The translations under genes and the position numbers were made by a program. Below, in pieces: positions 25,595 to 34,805 of a stretch of 64,000 bases of DNA. The notes under the pieces are model-generated. The model had not been told where the DNA came from, made no database searches, and worked only from the letters and a program-made list of their open reading frames with translations. Origin of the DNA: CALAED01 sp036378315. GTDB lineage: Bacteria; Actinomycetota; Actinomycetes; Streptosporangiales; Streptosporangiaceae. The first letter of the stretch is position 1. Each line of letters opens with the position of its first letter. The DNA is taken from assembly GCA_036378315.1 (NCBI GenBank), contig DASUWU010000071.1, positions 26,929-90,928 of the forward strand, in the 5' to 3' direction.

Positions 25595-26419
25595 CTAGAC
25601 CGTCGCGTCCCTGGTGGCGACGACGAAGATGCGGCGGAAGGGGAACACCGTGCCGTAGGGGCGGGGAGGATAGGCCTCGCGCAGGAGATCTCCGTACTCC
25701 TCGAGAAAGCGGGCCTTGGCGGCCGGGTCCGGCGCCAGCGCGGCGAGGACGGGGCGCAGCGCGGTGCCCTTGACCCATTCCAGCACCGGATCGGCGCCCT
25801 GCAGCACCTGCGAGTACGTCGTCTCCCAGGCGTCGACCGGCCGGCAGCCGTGCGTCGCGAGCAGGTCGAGGTACTCGTCGGGCGAGCTCACCGGCGTGCC
25901 GAACACCATGTCGCCGGCCTTGCCGCGGGGCAGATCGCCGAGCAGGCCACGCCAGCGCGGGGAGCCGCACAGCTCCCGCAGCGTGCTGTGGCTGGGTCCT
26001 TCGAAGTTCCCGGGCACCTGGAACGCCAGCCACCCGCGCGGGCTGAGCGCCTTGATCCACGCCGGCAGCAGCTCACGGTGCCTGGGCACCCACTGCAACG
26101 CCGCGTTCGAGACGATCACGTCGACGGGCCGGTCAGGGGCCCACTGAGCGATGTCGCCCACTGTGAACCGCAGCCCGGGCACCGCCCGGCGCTGAGCCAC
26201 CGCGATCATGTCCGGCGAGCTGTCGATGCCCTCGATGCGGGCGGCCGGCCAGCGGTCGGCCAGCGTGGCGGTGAGCTCGCCGCTCCCGCAGCCGAGGTCC
26301 ACCACGTGCACGGGGTCGCCCGCTCCCACCCTGGACAGCAGCTCGAAGAAGGGACGGCTCCGGTGGTCGCTGAACAGACCGTACTGCTCCGGGTCCCAGC
26401 GTGGCGCATCTCTTGACAT
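25595..26419 (-). CDS. tam: Trans-aconitate 2-methyltransferase-like enzyme
   Basis: A 274-residue SAM methyltransferase matching trans-aconitate 2-methyltransferases: YGLFSDHRSRPFFELLSRV at the N-terminus, motif I VVDLGCGSGELTATLADRW, ARIEGIDSSPDM and SNAALQWVPRH. Tam methylates trans-aconitate, a by-product that inhibits aconitase. The ATG at 26419 lies inside a CTTGACATCAAG palindrome that is part of the divergent control region shared with a MarR gene. A substrate other than trans-aconitate is possible. Confidence 0.85.
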   Translation of the reverse strand: MSRDAPRWDPEQYGLFSDHRSRPFFELLSRVGAGDPVHVVDLGCGSGELTATLADRWPAARIEGIDSSPDMIAVAQRRAVPGLRFTVGDIAQWAPDRPVDVIVSNAALQWVPRHRELLPAWIKALSPRGWLAFQVPGNFEGPSHSTLRELCGSPRWRGLLGDLPRGKAGDMVFGTPVSSPDEYLDLLATHGCRPVDAWETTYSQVLQGADPVLEWVKGTALRPVLAALAPDPAAKARFLEEYGDLLREAYPPRPYGTVFPFRRIFVVATRDATV

Positions 26420-26477
26420 CAAGAAACATGGTGTCGCAGCAGGCCAGAGGATGTCAACCAGTATCTCGATGTCAAGA
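26411..26477. promoter_or_regulatory. Paired MarR-type operator-like repeats between tam-like and marR-like genes
   Basis: TCTTGACATCAAG (26411-26423) and its inverted counterpart CTCGATGTCAAGA (26465-26477) differ at one position, with an additional ATGTCAA half-site near 26451. The first overlaps the start codon of the methyltransferase; the second lies about 20 bp before the regulator start. The arrangement suggests autoregulation and repression of both divergent genes. Confidence 0.6.
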
Positions 26478-26494
26478 CAGGTACGCTGTGGCAT

Positions 26495-27016
26495 GTGGAG
26501 GATGAGGTCGATCGGCTGGTGGCCGCCTGGCGCAAGGAGCGGCCGGATCTCGACGTCGAGCCCCTGCACGTCCTCAGCCGAGTGTCCAGGCTCGCGCGGC
26601 ACCTCGACCGGGCCCGGCGTTCCGTCTTCGCCGCGCACGACCTCGAGTCGTGGGAGTTCGACGTCCTCACCGCGCTGCGCCGCGCCGGCGCGCCGTACCA
26701 GCTGAGCCCCGGCCGGCTGCTGCGAGCCACCTTGGTCACGTCCGGCACGATGACCAACCGCATCGACCGGCTGGAGGCCGCCGGGCTGGTCGGGCGGCAT
26801 CCCGACCCGCAGGACAAGCGCGGCGTCCAGGTCCGGCTGACCGAGGCGGGCCGGGCCAGGGTGGACGCCGCGTTCGCCGATCTGCTCGAACGCGAACGCC
26901 GGTTGCTCGGCGGCCTCAGCGGCGTCGACCGCGATCATCTCGCCGGGCTGCTGCGCACCCTCCTCGTCCCGTTCGACGCCCCCCGTTCGGGCCAGCCCTC
27001 CAAGCGTCCCCGCTAA
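26495..27016 (+). CDS. MarR-family transcriptional regulator
   Basis: A 173-residue MarR regulator. The winged helix includes ESWEFDVLTALRRAGAPY, LVTSGTMTNRIDRLEAAGLV and the wing HPDPQDKRGVQVRLTEAG. The GTG start has no clear ribosome-binding site, consistent with a leaderless message. It diverges from the Tam-like methyltransferase across a region with matching inverted repeats, and its stop overlaps the convergent ABC-F stop by 3-4 nt. Confidence 0.93.
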   Translation: MEDEVDRLVAAWRKERPDLDVEPLHVLSRVSRLARHLDRARRSVFAAHDLESWEFDVLTALRRAGAPYQLSPGRLLRATLVTSGTMTNRIDRLEAAGLVGRHPDPQDKRGVQVRLTEAGRARVDAAFADLLERERRLLGGLSGVDRDHLAGLLRTLLVPFDAPRSGQPSKRPR

Positions 27017-28776
27017 GCGTCGAGGTCGGCGGCGAGGAGCAGCCATTCCTCTTCCGCCCTGGCGCGTTCCGCGTCGACGGACGTGAGCTCGTCGCCCAGT
27101 TCGAGCAGCTTCTGGTAGTCGGCGGCGTGCGCGGCCAGCTCGGCGTGCAGCTCGGCGGCCCGGCCCGCCAGCTTCTCGATGCGCCGTTCCAGGCGGTCGA
27201 GCTCCTTGCGCGCGCGCCATTCCTGGCCGCCGCCCCGCCCGCGCTGGACCGCCGCGCCGGGCGAAGGCGCGCTCTGACCCGTGCCGACCCGCGCCGCGGC
27301 GCGCCTGGACAGGTACTCGTCGACCCCGCCGGGCAGCATCGACACCCGCCCGTCCCCGAGCAGCGCGACGACGTGGTCGGTGACCCGTTCGAGGAAGTAG
27401 CGGTCGTGGCTGACCACCACCAGGGTGCCGGCCCAGCCGTCGAGCAGGTCCTCGAGCTCGGTGAGCGTCTCGATGTCGAGGTCGTTGGTCGGCTCGTCGA
27501 GCAGCAGGACGTTCGGCTCGTCCATCAACAGGCGCAGCAGCTGCAGCCGGCGGCGCTCGCCGCCGGACAGGTCGCCCACCGGCGTCCACTGGGCGTCGCC
27601 GGGGAATCCGAGCCGTTCGAGTAGCTGGCCGGCCGTCCACTCCCGCTTGCCGACGGTGACCCGGCGCCTGATCTCCTCGACCGATTCGAGGACCCGGCGG
27701 GACGGATCGAGGTCGGTCAGCTCCTGTGACAGCTGGGCGGGGCGGACCGTCCTGCCGCGGACGATCCGGCCTGACACGGGGGTCGCCGCGCCGGTGAGCA
27801 GCCTGAGCAGCGTGGTCTTGCCGCTGCCGTTCCTGCCGAGCACGCCGACGCGCTCGCCGGGGCCGAGCCGCCAGGTCATCCGGTCGAAGAGGGTCTGGCC
27901 GCCGGCGGCGGCCGTGACGTCTTCGAGCTCGTAGACCGTCTTGCCGAGCCGCGCCGCCGCGAAGCGGGTGAGCTCGACCTCGTCGCGCAGCGGCGGCACG
28001 TCGGCGATCAGCGCCTGCGCCGCCTCCACCCGGAACTTCGGTTTGGACGTGCGGGCCTGCGGGCCGCGGCGCAGCCAGGCCAGCTCCTTGCGCAGCAGGT
28101 TCTGCCGCTTCTCCTCGGCCGAGGCGGCGATGCGTGCCCGCTCCGCCTTGGCCAGGGTGTAGGCCGAGTAGCCGCCCTCGTAGCGCTCGACTCGGCCGTC
28201 CACGACCTCCCACGTACGGCCGGTCACCTCGTCGAGGAACCAGCGGTCGTGGGTGACGACGACCAGCGCGGCCGCGCGTCCCTTCAGGTGGCGGGCCAGC
28301 CAGTCGACGGCCTCGATGTCCAGGTGGTTCGTGGGCTCGTCCAGGACCAGGACGTCGAAGTCGGGGACGAGGAGCCCGGCCAGCGCGGCGCGGCGGCGCT
28401 CGCCGCCGGACAGCGAACCGACCGGCGTGTCGAGGTCGACCTCGGCGAGGAGCCCGGCGAGGATGTCGCGGATCCGCGCGTCGCCCGCCCACTCGTGCTC
28501 CGCCCGGTCGCCGAGCACGAGGGCACGTACGGCCAGTTCATCGGGGAACTCGTCCCGCTGGGCCAGGAGGCCGACCCGAAGGTCGCGGGTGTGGGTGACC
28601 CGGCCGGCGTCCGGCGGCATCCGCTTGGCCAGGATCGAGACCAGCGTGCTCTTGCCGTCGCCGTTGCGCCCCACCACGCCGATCCGGTCCGCCTCGTCGA
28701 CGCCGAGCGAAACGCCGGCGAGCAGCGGCTTCGGCCCGTACGACTTGGTGACATCGGCCAGGTTGATGAGGTTCAC
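27013..28776 (-). CDS. ABC-F ATPase, Uup-like
   Basis: A 587-residue soluble ABC-F protein with two ABC domains and no membrane segments. Domain 1 has GVVGRNGDGKSTLVS and LSGGERRRAALAGLL; domain 2 has GVLGRNGSGKTTLLRL and LSGGERRRLQLLRLL. Each has an ABC-F Walker B (LDEPTNHLD, LDEPTNDLD). A charged C-terminal coiled coil (about 500-587) matches Uup. These proteins act on ribosomes or nucleic acids; Uup affects transposon excision and ribosome quality. It lies 85 nt downstream of ispE on the same strand. Confidence 0.93.
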   Translation of the reverse strand: MNLINLADVTKSYGPKPLLAGVSLGVDEADRIGVVGRNGDGKSTLVSILAKRMPPDAGRVTHTRDLRVGLLAQRDEFPDELAVRALVLGDRAEHEWAGDARIRDILAGLLAEVDLDTPVGSLSGGERRRAALAGLLVPDFDVLVLDEPTNHLDIEAVDWLARHLKGRAAALVVVTHDRWFLDEVTGRTWEVVDGRVERYEGGYSAYTLAKAERARIAASAEEKRQNLLRKELAWLRRGPQARTSKPKFRVEAAQALIADVPPLRDEVELTRFAAARLGKTVYELEDVTAAAGGQTLFDRMTWRLGPGERVGVLGRNGSGKTTLLRLLTGAATPVSGRIVRGRTVRPAQLSQELTDLDPSRRVLESVEEIRRRVTVGKREWTAGQLLERLGFPGDAQWTPVGDLSGGERRRLQLLRLLMDEPNVLLLDEPTNDLDIETLTELEDLLDGWAGTLVVVSHDRYFLERVTDHVVALLGDGRVSMLPGGVDEYLSRRAAARVGTGQSAPSPGAAVQRGRGGGQEWRARKELDRLERRIEKLAGRAAELHAELAAHAADYQKLLELGDELTSVDAERARAEEEWLLLAADLDA

Positions 28777-28861
28777 GAGGTGGCAGGCTCCGCTCCCGAC
28801 GCGCGTTCGTCGGCCCAGAGACTACCCGCGGACCGGGACGAGGGCAGAAGGGTAAGGGGGT

Positions 28862-29776
28862 TCAGAGGAGCGTCGCGCCAGGGACGGGGCCGTAGGCGCG
28901 GATCACCGACCTGGCAACCCCACGGCCGGACAGCGTGGTCATCAGATCCACCGCCTGGTGCTCGGATTCGGCCAGGAAGGCGCAGGTCGGTCCGGATCCG
29001 GACACCAGCGCGCCGATCGCCCCGGCCTCCCGACCGGCGGCGAGGACGGCGCCGAGCGACGGCCGGAGCGTGAGCGCCGCCGGTTGCAGGTCGTTGCGCA
29101 GCTCCCTGCCGAGCGTCCTGACGTCCCCGGCCGCCAGCGCCGCCAGCAGCGCATCCGCCGCCCGCGGCGCCGCGACCCGCTCGCCGGCGGCGGCGCGCAG
29201 CCGGTCGCACTCGGCGTACACCTCGGCGGTGGACAGCCCGCCGTCGGCGATCGCGAACACCCAGTCGTACCGGCCCCTGGTGCGCACCCGCGACAGCCGC
29301 TCACCGCGGCCGAGCCCCATCGCGGTGCCGCCCATCAGGGCGAACGGCACGTCGCTGCCGAGGGCGGCGGCCAGCTCGAACAGCTCCGCCTCGCCAAGAC
29401 CGGCGTTCCACAGCGCGTCGCAGGCCACGAGGGTGGCGGCCGCGTCGGCGCTGCCGCCGGCCATGCCGCCGGCGACGGGGATCGCCTTGTGGATCCGGAT
29501 CCGCACGGCCGGCTCCACGCCGATACGGGCGGCCAGCATGGCGGCCGCCTGCGCGGCGAGGTTGTCGGGCCCCACCGGCACCTTGTCGAGGTCAACGCCG
29601 GATTCGCCCGCGACGATGACGCCGAGTTCGGGTGCGGGCGACACGGTCACCCCGTCGAACAGCGAGACGGCATGGAAGACGTTCACCAGGTCGTGGTAGC
29701 CGTCATCGCGCGGTGGCCCCACGCTGAGCTGGAGGTTCACCTTGGCTGGCACGCGAACGTTGACGGCGGCGGTCAC
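28862..29776 (-). CDS. ispE: 4-diphosphocytidyl-2-C-methyl-D-erythritol kinase
   Basis: A 304-residue GHMP kinase of the MEP isoprenoid pathway. The N-terminal VRVPAKVNLQLSVGPPRDDG and the ATP loop IPVAGGMAGGSADAAATL are characteristic, and VSGSGPTCAFL is the GHMP C-terminal motif. It phosphorylates CDP-ME at the 2-hydroxyl. The GTG start is 74 nt downstream of rsmA, matching the conserved rsmA-ispE order of actinobacteria. Confidence 0.96.
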   Translation of the reverse strand: MTAAVNVRVPAKVNLQLSVGPPRDDGYHDLVNVFHAVSLFDGVTVSPAPELGVIVAGESGVDLDKVPVGPDNLAAQAAAMLAARIGVEPAVRIRIHKAIPVAGGMAGGSADAAATLVACDALWNAGLGEAELFELAAALGSDVPFALMGGTAMGLGRGERLSRVRTRGRYDWVFAIADGGLSTAEVYAECDRLRAAAGERVAAPRAADALLAALAAGDVRTLGRELRNDLQPAALTLRPSLGAVLAAGREAGAIGALVSGSGPTCAFLAESEHQAVDLMTTLSGRGVARSVIRAYGPVPGATLL

Positions 29777-29850
29777 GGTCCGACAGCGTACGGCAGCCGG
29801 TCATGCGGCGCGGGGATCAGGGGCGGCGCGGGATCAAGGCGGCGCCGGCA

Positions 29851-30747
29851 TCAGGGGCGGTGGGCGGCGATGCGGGCGAAGGCGGTCACATCGAGCGATT
29901 CGCCGCGCGCCCCCGGGTCGACACCGGCGGCGCGCAGTGCGCGCTCGGCCGCGCCGGCCGAACCGGCCCAGCCGGCCAGCGCGGCCCGCAACGTCTTGCG
30001 CCGTTGCGCGAACGCCGCGTCCACGACCGCGAACACCTCTTCGCGGGAGGCGGTGGTCGGCGGTGGCTCGCGGCGGGTGAAGGCCACGAGGCCCGAGTCG
30101 ACGTTCGGCACCGGCCAGAACACCGAACGGGCGACCTGACCGGCGCGGCGGGCGCCGGCGTACCACGCCAGCTTCACCGACGGCACCCCGTAGACCTTGC
30201 CGCCGGGCGTGGCGCTGAGCCGGTCGGCCACCTCGGCCTGCACCATGACCAGCCCGTGCCGGAGCGACGGCAGCGCCGCCAGCAGGTGCAGCACCACGGG
30301 CACCGCGACGTTGTAGGGCAGGTTGGCGACCAGGGCGGTCGGCGGCGGCCCCGGCACGGAGTCGAGATGCAGCGCGTCGGCCCGGACGACCTCGAGCCGG
30401 CCGGCGACGTCCGGCGCCCGCTCGGCCATGGTAGCGGGCAGCGCGGCGGCCAGTACCGGGTCGACCTCCACGGCCACCAGCCGCCGCACGGCCGGCAGCA
30501 GCGCGAGGGTGAGCGACCCGAGCCCGGGCCCGACCTCCACCACGACGTCGTCGGGCGCGGGCGCCGCGGTGCGCACGATCCGGCGTACGGTGTTCGCGTC
30601 GACGACGAAGTTCTGTCCGAGCGTCTTGGTCGGCCGGACGTCGAGGCGCCGCGCCAGTTCCCGTACGTCCGCGGCGCCGAGCAGCGCCCGCGCCTCTCTC
30701 GCGGCCGCCGCCGCGTCGCCAGGCCGCGCGTTCGTCACAGCCGTCAC
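29851..30747 (-). CDS. rsmA: 16S rRNA dimethyladenosine transferase
   Basis: A 298-residue KsgA-type enzyme that dimethylates two adjacent adenines near the 3' end of 16S rRNA. Motifs include KTLGQNFVVDANTVRRIV, VVEVGPGLGSLTLALL, ALVANLPYNVAVPV and FWPVPNVDSGLVAF. I chose GTG 30747, which overlaps the tatD stop (GTGA); GTG 30738 is a close alternative. Many actinobacteria have an rpf gene between tatD and rsmA; here the two overlap directly. Confidence 0.95.
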   Translation of the reverse strand: MTAVTNARPGDAAAAAREARALLGAADVRELARRLDVRPTKTLGQNFVVDANTVRRIVRTAAPAPDDVVVEVGPGLGSLTLALLPAVRRLVAVEVDPVLAAALPATMAERAPDVAGRLEVVRADALHLDSVPGPPPTALVANLPYNVAVPVVLHLLAALPSLRHGLVMVQAEVADRLSATPGGKVYGVPSVKLAWYAGARRAGQVARSVFWPVPNVDSGLVAFTRREPPPTTASREEVFAVVDAAFAQRRKTLRAALAGWAGSAGAAERALRAAGVDPGARGESLDVTAFARIAAHRP

Positions 30748-31574
30748 CAGGGCCCGAAAAGGCGCTCCCCCGTGGCGGCGATCGCGGCGCACAGGTCGGC
30801 CACGTCGACGCCCTTCACCTCGGCCATGCGGCGTACGGTCAGCGGGATGAGGTACGAGGCGTTCGGCTTGCCGCGGTGCGGCACCGGGGTGAGGAAGGGC
30901 GCGTCGGTCTCGACCAGCAGCAGTTCGAGCGGCGCGACCCGCAGCGCGTCCCTGAGCGGGTCGGCGTTCTTGAACGTCACGTTGCCGGCGAAGCTCATGA
31001 CGTACCCCTTGGCCGCGCACTCCTCCGCCATGGCGGCGTCGCCGGAGAAGCAGTGGAAGACCACCTTGTCCGGCGGGCCCTCGTCGGCCAGGATGCGCAG
31101 CACGTCGTCATGCGCCTCGCGGTCGTGGATGACCAGCGTCTTGCCGCTGTGCTTGGCGATCTCGATGTGCGCGCGGAACGACCGCTGCTGGTCGGCGCGC
31201 GGCGCCCAGTCGCGGTAGTAGTCGAGCCCGGTCTCGCCGACGGCCCTGACCTGCGGCAGGTCGGCCATGATCGCGATGTCGTCGAGGACGGCGTCGGAGA
31301 TGCCGGTCGTCTCGTTGGGGTGCACGGCGACCCCCGCGTACACGTCGCCGTGCTCGCGGGCGGCCTCCACCGCCCACGACGACGACGGCAGGTCGCACCC
31401 GATGGTCAGCAGCCGCCGGACGCCGACCGCGTGTGCCGCGGCCACCGCCCGCGGCACCGGGACGTTCAGCAGGTCGAGGTGGCAGTGGCTGTCGAAGACC
31501 TCGACCGGGAGCCGGTCGGGCAGCGGCGGGAAGCCCGCCCCCTGGGACCCGTCGAGGCCCACCATGCTGTTCAT
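30744..31574 (-). CDS. TatD-family metal-dependent hydrolase
   Basis: A 276-residue TatD-type nuclease of the amidohydrolase superfamily. Metal ligands are visible in FDSHCHLD, VGETGLDYYRD, LVIHDREAHDD, FHCFSG and LLVETDAPFLTP. Family members are Mg-dependent DNases involved in DNA repair or quality control. The ATG at 31574 has a GGAAAGAAG ribosome-binding region. It lies between metG (26 nt upstream) and rsmA (overlapping), in the standard actinobacterial order. Confidence 0.94.
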   Translation of the reverse strand: MNSMVGLDGSQGAGFPPLPDRLPVEVFDSHCHLDLLNVPVPRAVAAAHAVGVRRLLTIGCDLPSSSWAVEAAREHGDVYAGVAVHPNETTGISDAVLDDIAIMADLPQVRAVGETGLDYYRDWAPRADQQRSFRAHIEIAKHSGKTLVIHDREAHDDVLRILADEGPPDKVVFHCFSGDAAMAEECAAKGYVMSFAGNVTFKNADPLRDALRVAPLELLLVETDAPFLTPVPHRGKPNASYLIPLTVRRMAEVKGVDVADLCAAIAATGERLFGPW

Positions 31575-31600
31575 GACATCTTCTTTCCCCCCGCGCCCGC

Positions 31601-33421
31601 TCAGGTGGCGGGGGCGGTGGACTCGAGGCGCGCCAGCTCCTCGTCCACCACCGACGGGTCGAGCTTGGCGAACAGCGGCTTGGGGGCGGCCAGCGGCGTG
31701 CCCACCGCGATCGGCCGCGACTCCCAACGCGCGGCCGTGTCGGCCGGGCCGTAGGCCCCGGTGAGGATCGGATAGTCGGCGTCGCCGCCCGGCTCGGAGA
31801 CCGTCTCGAGCCTCGGCATTCCGCTCCACACGCCCCGGCCGCCCAGCATGTCGTACACCTTCTGGGATGAGCCCGGCAGGAACGGCGTCAGCAGCGACTT
31901 GGCGTCGTCGACGAGCTGCAACGCGACGTGCAGGACCGTCTTCATCCGCTCGGGATCGGAGGTGCGCAGCTTCCACGGCGCCTCCTCGGAGAGGTACTTG
32001 TTGGCCTCGGCGACCGTGCGCATCGCCTCCTGGACGGCGCTCTTGAACCGCGACCGCGCCAGCTCGGCGCCGACGGTCTCGAATGCCCTGCGCGACTTTT
32101 CGAGCACCGCGTGATCGGCTCCGGTCAGCTCGCCGGCGGCCGGGATCTCGCCGATGTTCTTGGCGGCGAACGAGATCGACCGGTTGACCAGGTTGCCCCA
32201 GGTCGCGACGAGCTCGTCGTTGTTGCGGCGGACGAACTCGGCCCAGGTGAAGTCGGTGTCCTGGTTCTCGGGACCGGCCACCGCCACGTAGTAGCGCAGC
32301 GCGTCGACGTCGTAGCGCTCGAGGAAGTCCCTGACGTAGATGACGACCTGGCGGGAGGAGGAGAACTTCTTGCCCTCCATGGTCAGGAACTCGCTCGAGA
32401 CGACCTCGGTGGGCACGTTGAGCGCGCCGAGGCTGCCCGGCGTGCCGCCCTTGTCGCCTCGGCCGCTGTAGCCGAACAGCATGGCCGGCCAGATCTCGGC
32501 GTGGAAGACGATGTTGTCCTTGCCCATGAAGTAGTACGACTTGGCGTCCGGGTCCTGCCACCAGGCCCGCCAGGCGTCCGGGTCGCCGGAGCGGCGCGCC
32601 CACTCGATGGACGCCGACAGGTAGCCGACGACCGCGTCGAACCAGACGTAGATGCGCTTGTCCGGGCGGTCGCGCCAGCCGTCGAGCGGTACCGGCACCC
32701 CCCAGTCGAGGTCGCGGGTGTAGGCGCGCGGGCGCATGTCGTCGAGCAGGTTGAGCGCGAACTTCAGCACGTTGGGCCGCCACTCGCCCTGCTTGGACTG
32801 CAGGTAGGTGCCGAGCGTCTCGGTGAACGCCGGGAGGTCGAGCATGTAGTGCTCCTCCTCGACGAAGACCGGCGTCTCGCCGTTGATCCGCGACCGCGGG
32901 TTGATCAGGTCGATCGGGTCCAGCTGGTTGCCGCAGTTGTCGCACTGGTCGCCGCGCGCCCCGTCGTAGCCGCAGATCGGGCAGGTGCCCTCGATGTAGC
33001 GGTCGGGCAGGGTGCGGCCCGTGGACGGCGAGATCGCGCCCATCGTGGTCGTGGGGAAGACGTAGCCGTTCTTCAGCAGGCCGAGGAAGATCTCCTGCAC
33101 GACCTCGTAGTGGTTGCGCGTGATCGTACGGGTGAACAGGTCGTACGACATGCCGAGGCCGAGCAGGTCCTCGGCGATGACCCTGTTGTAGCGGTCGGCG
33201 AGCTGGCGGGCGGTCACGCCCTCTTTGTCGGCCTGCACCTGGATCGGCGTGCCGTGCTCGTCGGTGCCGCTGACCATCAGCACCCTGTTCCCGGCCATCC
33301 GCTGGTAGCGGCTGAACATGTCGCAGGGCAGCGCGAAACCCGAGACGTGTCCGATGTGCCTGGGCCCGTTGGCGTACGGCCAGGCGGGCGCGGTCAGGAT
33401 GTGCCGGTTCGACGAGGACAT
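31601..33421 (-). CDS. metG: Methionyl-tRNA synthetase
   Basis: A 606-residue class I synthetase charging tRNA-Met. The HIGH signature is APAWPYANGPRHIGHVSGF, the KMSKS-like loop reads GKKFSSSRQV, and a zinc knuckle is formed by CPICGYDG and CDNCGNQ. The anticodon-binding domain occupies the C-terminal third, and no C-terminal dimerisation (EMAP-like) domain is present. It is followed by tatD-rsmA-ispE on the same strand. Confidence 0.97.
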   Translation of the reverse strand: MSSSNRHILTAPAWPYANGPRHIGHVSGFALPCDMFSRYQRMAGNRVLMVSGTDEHGTPIQVQADKEGVTARQLADRYNRVIAEDLLGLGMSYDLFTRTITRNHYEVVQEIFLGLLKNGYVFPTTTMGAISPSTGRTLPDRYIEGTCPICGYDGARGDQCDNCGNQLDPIDLINPRSRINGETPVFVEEEHYMLDLPAFTETLGTYLQSKQGEWRPNVLKFALNLLDDMRPRAYTRDLDWGVPVPLDGWRDRPDKRIYVWFDAVVGYLSASIEWARRSGDPDAWRAWWQDPDAKSYYFMGKDNIVFHAEIWPAMLFGYSGRGDKGGTPGSLGALNVPTEVVSSEFLTMEGKKFSSSRQVVIYVRDFLERYDVDALRYYVAVAGPENQDTDFTWAEFVRRNNDELVATWGNLVNRSISFAAKNIGEIPAAGELTGADHAVLEKSRRAFETVGAELARSRFKSAVQEAMRTVAEANKYLSEEAPWKLRTSDPERMKTVLHVALQLVDDAKSLLTPFLPGSSQKVYDMLGGRGVWSGMPRLETVSEPGGDADYPILTGAYGPADTAARWESRPIAVGTPLAAPKPLFAKLDPSVVDEELARLESTAPAT

Positions 33422-33494
33422 GGCTCCAGCCTAGAGGGCCGGCCGCCCGTGCTCGCGCCATATGCCCGCCGGCCCGCGCGGGCGGCGGCGAAGG

Positions 33495-34805
33495 TCAGCT
33501 CCGTTCGGCGGCGGCTTGGCGGTCGGGGTCCTGGACCTCCACCTCCGCGACCTGCTGCCCGGCGACCTGCTGCCCGGCTGCCTGCTGCTCGGCGACGGCC
33601 TGCGCGGCCGCGGCGTCGACGACGTCGGCCGCCTCCTGCGCGGCGTCGGACAGCGGCGGGTGCGAGCGGCGGCGGATGCCGAGGATGCTGAGGAACAGCG
33701 AGGCCAACACCATCTGGCAGCTCATGACCAGCGCCGTCGCGGACGGCACCACGAGGCGCAGCGCGTACCGCGGATCGAGCTCGCCGAAGTTGTTCACCTG
33801 CCAATGGACCATCGAAAGGACGACGCCCACGAGCCCCGCGAGGGCGAGCAGCCCGCCGATCACCACGCCGCGTTCCAGGCTCCACCAGTCGATGATCTTC
33901 TGGACCCGCCTGTCGTGCGGCAGGAAGCCCTCCTCCATGGCGTACACCTTGGTGAGCAGCGCGAACAGCACGGCCTGGAAGCCGATGACCAGGATGGCCG
34001 ACGCCCCCACCAAGGTGTCGACGTCGAAGGCGACGTCGCCGATCCTGACCGGCCCCGAGGACAGCGCGATGCCGCCGGCCAGCCCCACCGTCATCAGCAC
34101 CAGGCCCGGGATGAGGAACAGCCACCGGGGGCTGTAGAGCAGCAGGAAGCGCAGGTGCCGCCAGCCGTCCCGCCAGGTGTTCAGGTGCGGCGCCCGGGAC
34201 CGGCCGTCGGGCGACAGCGTCGTCGGCACCTCGCGGATGTCGAGCCTGGCCAGCGTCGCCTTCACCACCAGCTCGCTGGCGAACTCCATGCCGCCGGTCT
34301 GCAGTCCGAGCCGCATGACGGAATCTTTGCGGAAGGCGCGCAGACCGCAGTGGAAGTCGCCGATCTCGCTGCCGAAGAACAACCTGCCGACGAAGCTGAG
34401 GACGGGATTTCCCAGGTAGCGGTGCAACGCGGGCATGGCGCCAGGCGCTATGCCCCCCTGGAACCGATTGCCCATGACGAGGTCGGCACCGTCCCGCAAT
34501 TGCTCCAGGAAAGCCCACAGGCCCGTAAAGTCATAGGAATCGTCGGCGTCGCCCATCACGACATAGCGGCCCTTGGCCGCCCTGATGCCGCCCATGAGCG
34601 CGTTTCCGTAGCCTTTCTCGGAAACCGGCACCACCCGCGCGCCCGCCTCCCTGGCGAGCTGCTGGCTGCCGTCGGTGCTGCCGTTGTCGGCGATGACGAC
34701 CTCGCCGTCGACACCGTGCTTTTCGAAGAAGCCGATCGCCTTGCGAATGCAGGTCTGGACGGTCTCGGCCTCGTTCAGGCATGGCATGACTACGGAGAGT
34801 TCCAC
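33495..34805 (-). CDS. Polyprenyl-phosphate sugar synthase-like GT2 with membrane domain
   Basis: A 436-residue protein: an N-terminal GT2 domain of the dolichyl-phosphate-mannose synthase type (LSVVMPCLNEAETVQTCI, VIADNGSTDGSQQLA, MGDADDSYDF), then four hydrophobic segments and an Ala/Gln-rich tail with AAGQQVAGQQVAE repeats. Such enzymes transfer a sugar from a nucleotide donor to polyprenyl phosphate. The GTG start has GGAGGAG 8 nt upstream. A protein O-mannosyltransferase at 38.3 kb and a GT-C-like protein at 35.3 kb could use its product; that link is inferred. Confidence 0.88.
   Translation of the reverse strand: MELSVVMPCLNEAETVQTCIRKAIGFFEKHGVDGEVVIADNGSTDGSQQLAREAGARVVPVSEKGYGNALMGGIRAAKGRYVVMGDADDSYDFTGLWAFLEQLRDGADLVMGNRFQGGIAPGAMPALHRYLGNPVLSFVGRLFFGSEIGDFHCGLRAFRKDSVMRLGLQTGGMEFASELVVKATLARLDIREVPTTLSPDGRSRAPHLNTWRDGWRHLRFLLLYSPRWLFLIPGLVLMTVGLAGGIALSSGPVRIGDVAFDVDTLVGASAILVIGFQAVLFALLTKVYAMEEGFLPHDRRVQKIIDWWSLERGVVIGGLLALAGLVGVVLSMVHWQVNNFGELDPRYALRLVVPSATALVMSCQMVLASLFLSILGIRRRSHPPLSDAAQEAADVVDAAAAQAVAEQQAAGQQVAGQQVAEVEVQDPDRQAAAERS

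Noticed and set aside
26420..28492. Very long upstream extension of the Tam-like methyltransferase frame
   Set aside because: The extension runs antisense to the MarR gene and out of frame through the ABC-F gene; the methyltransferase domain starts at 26419.
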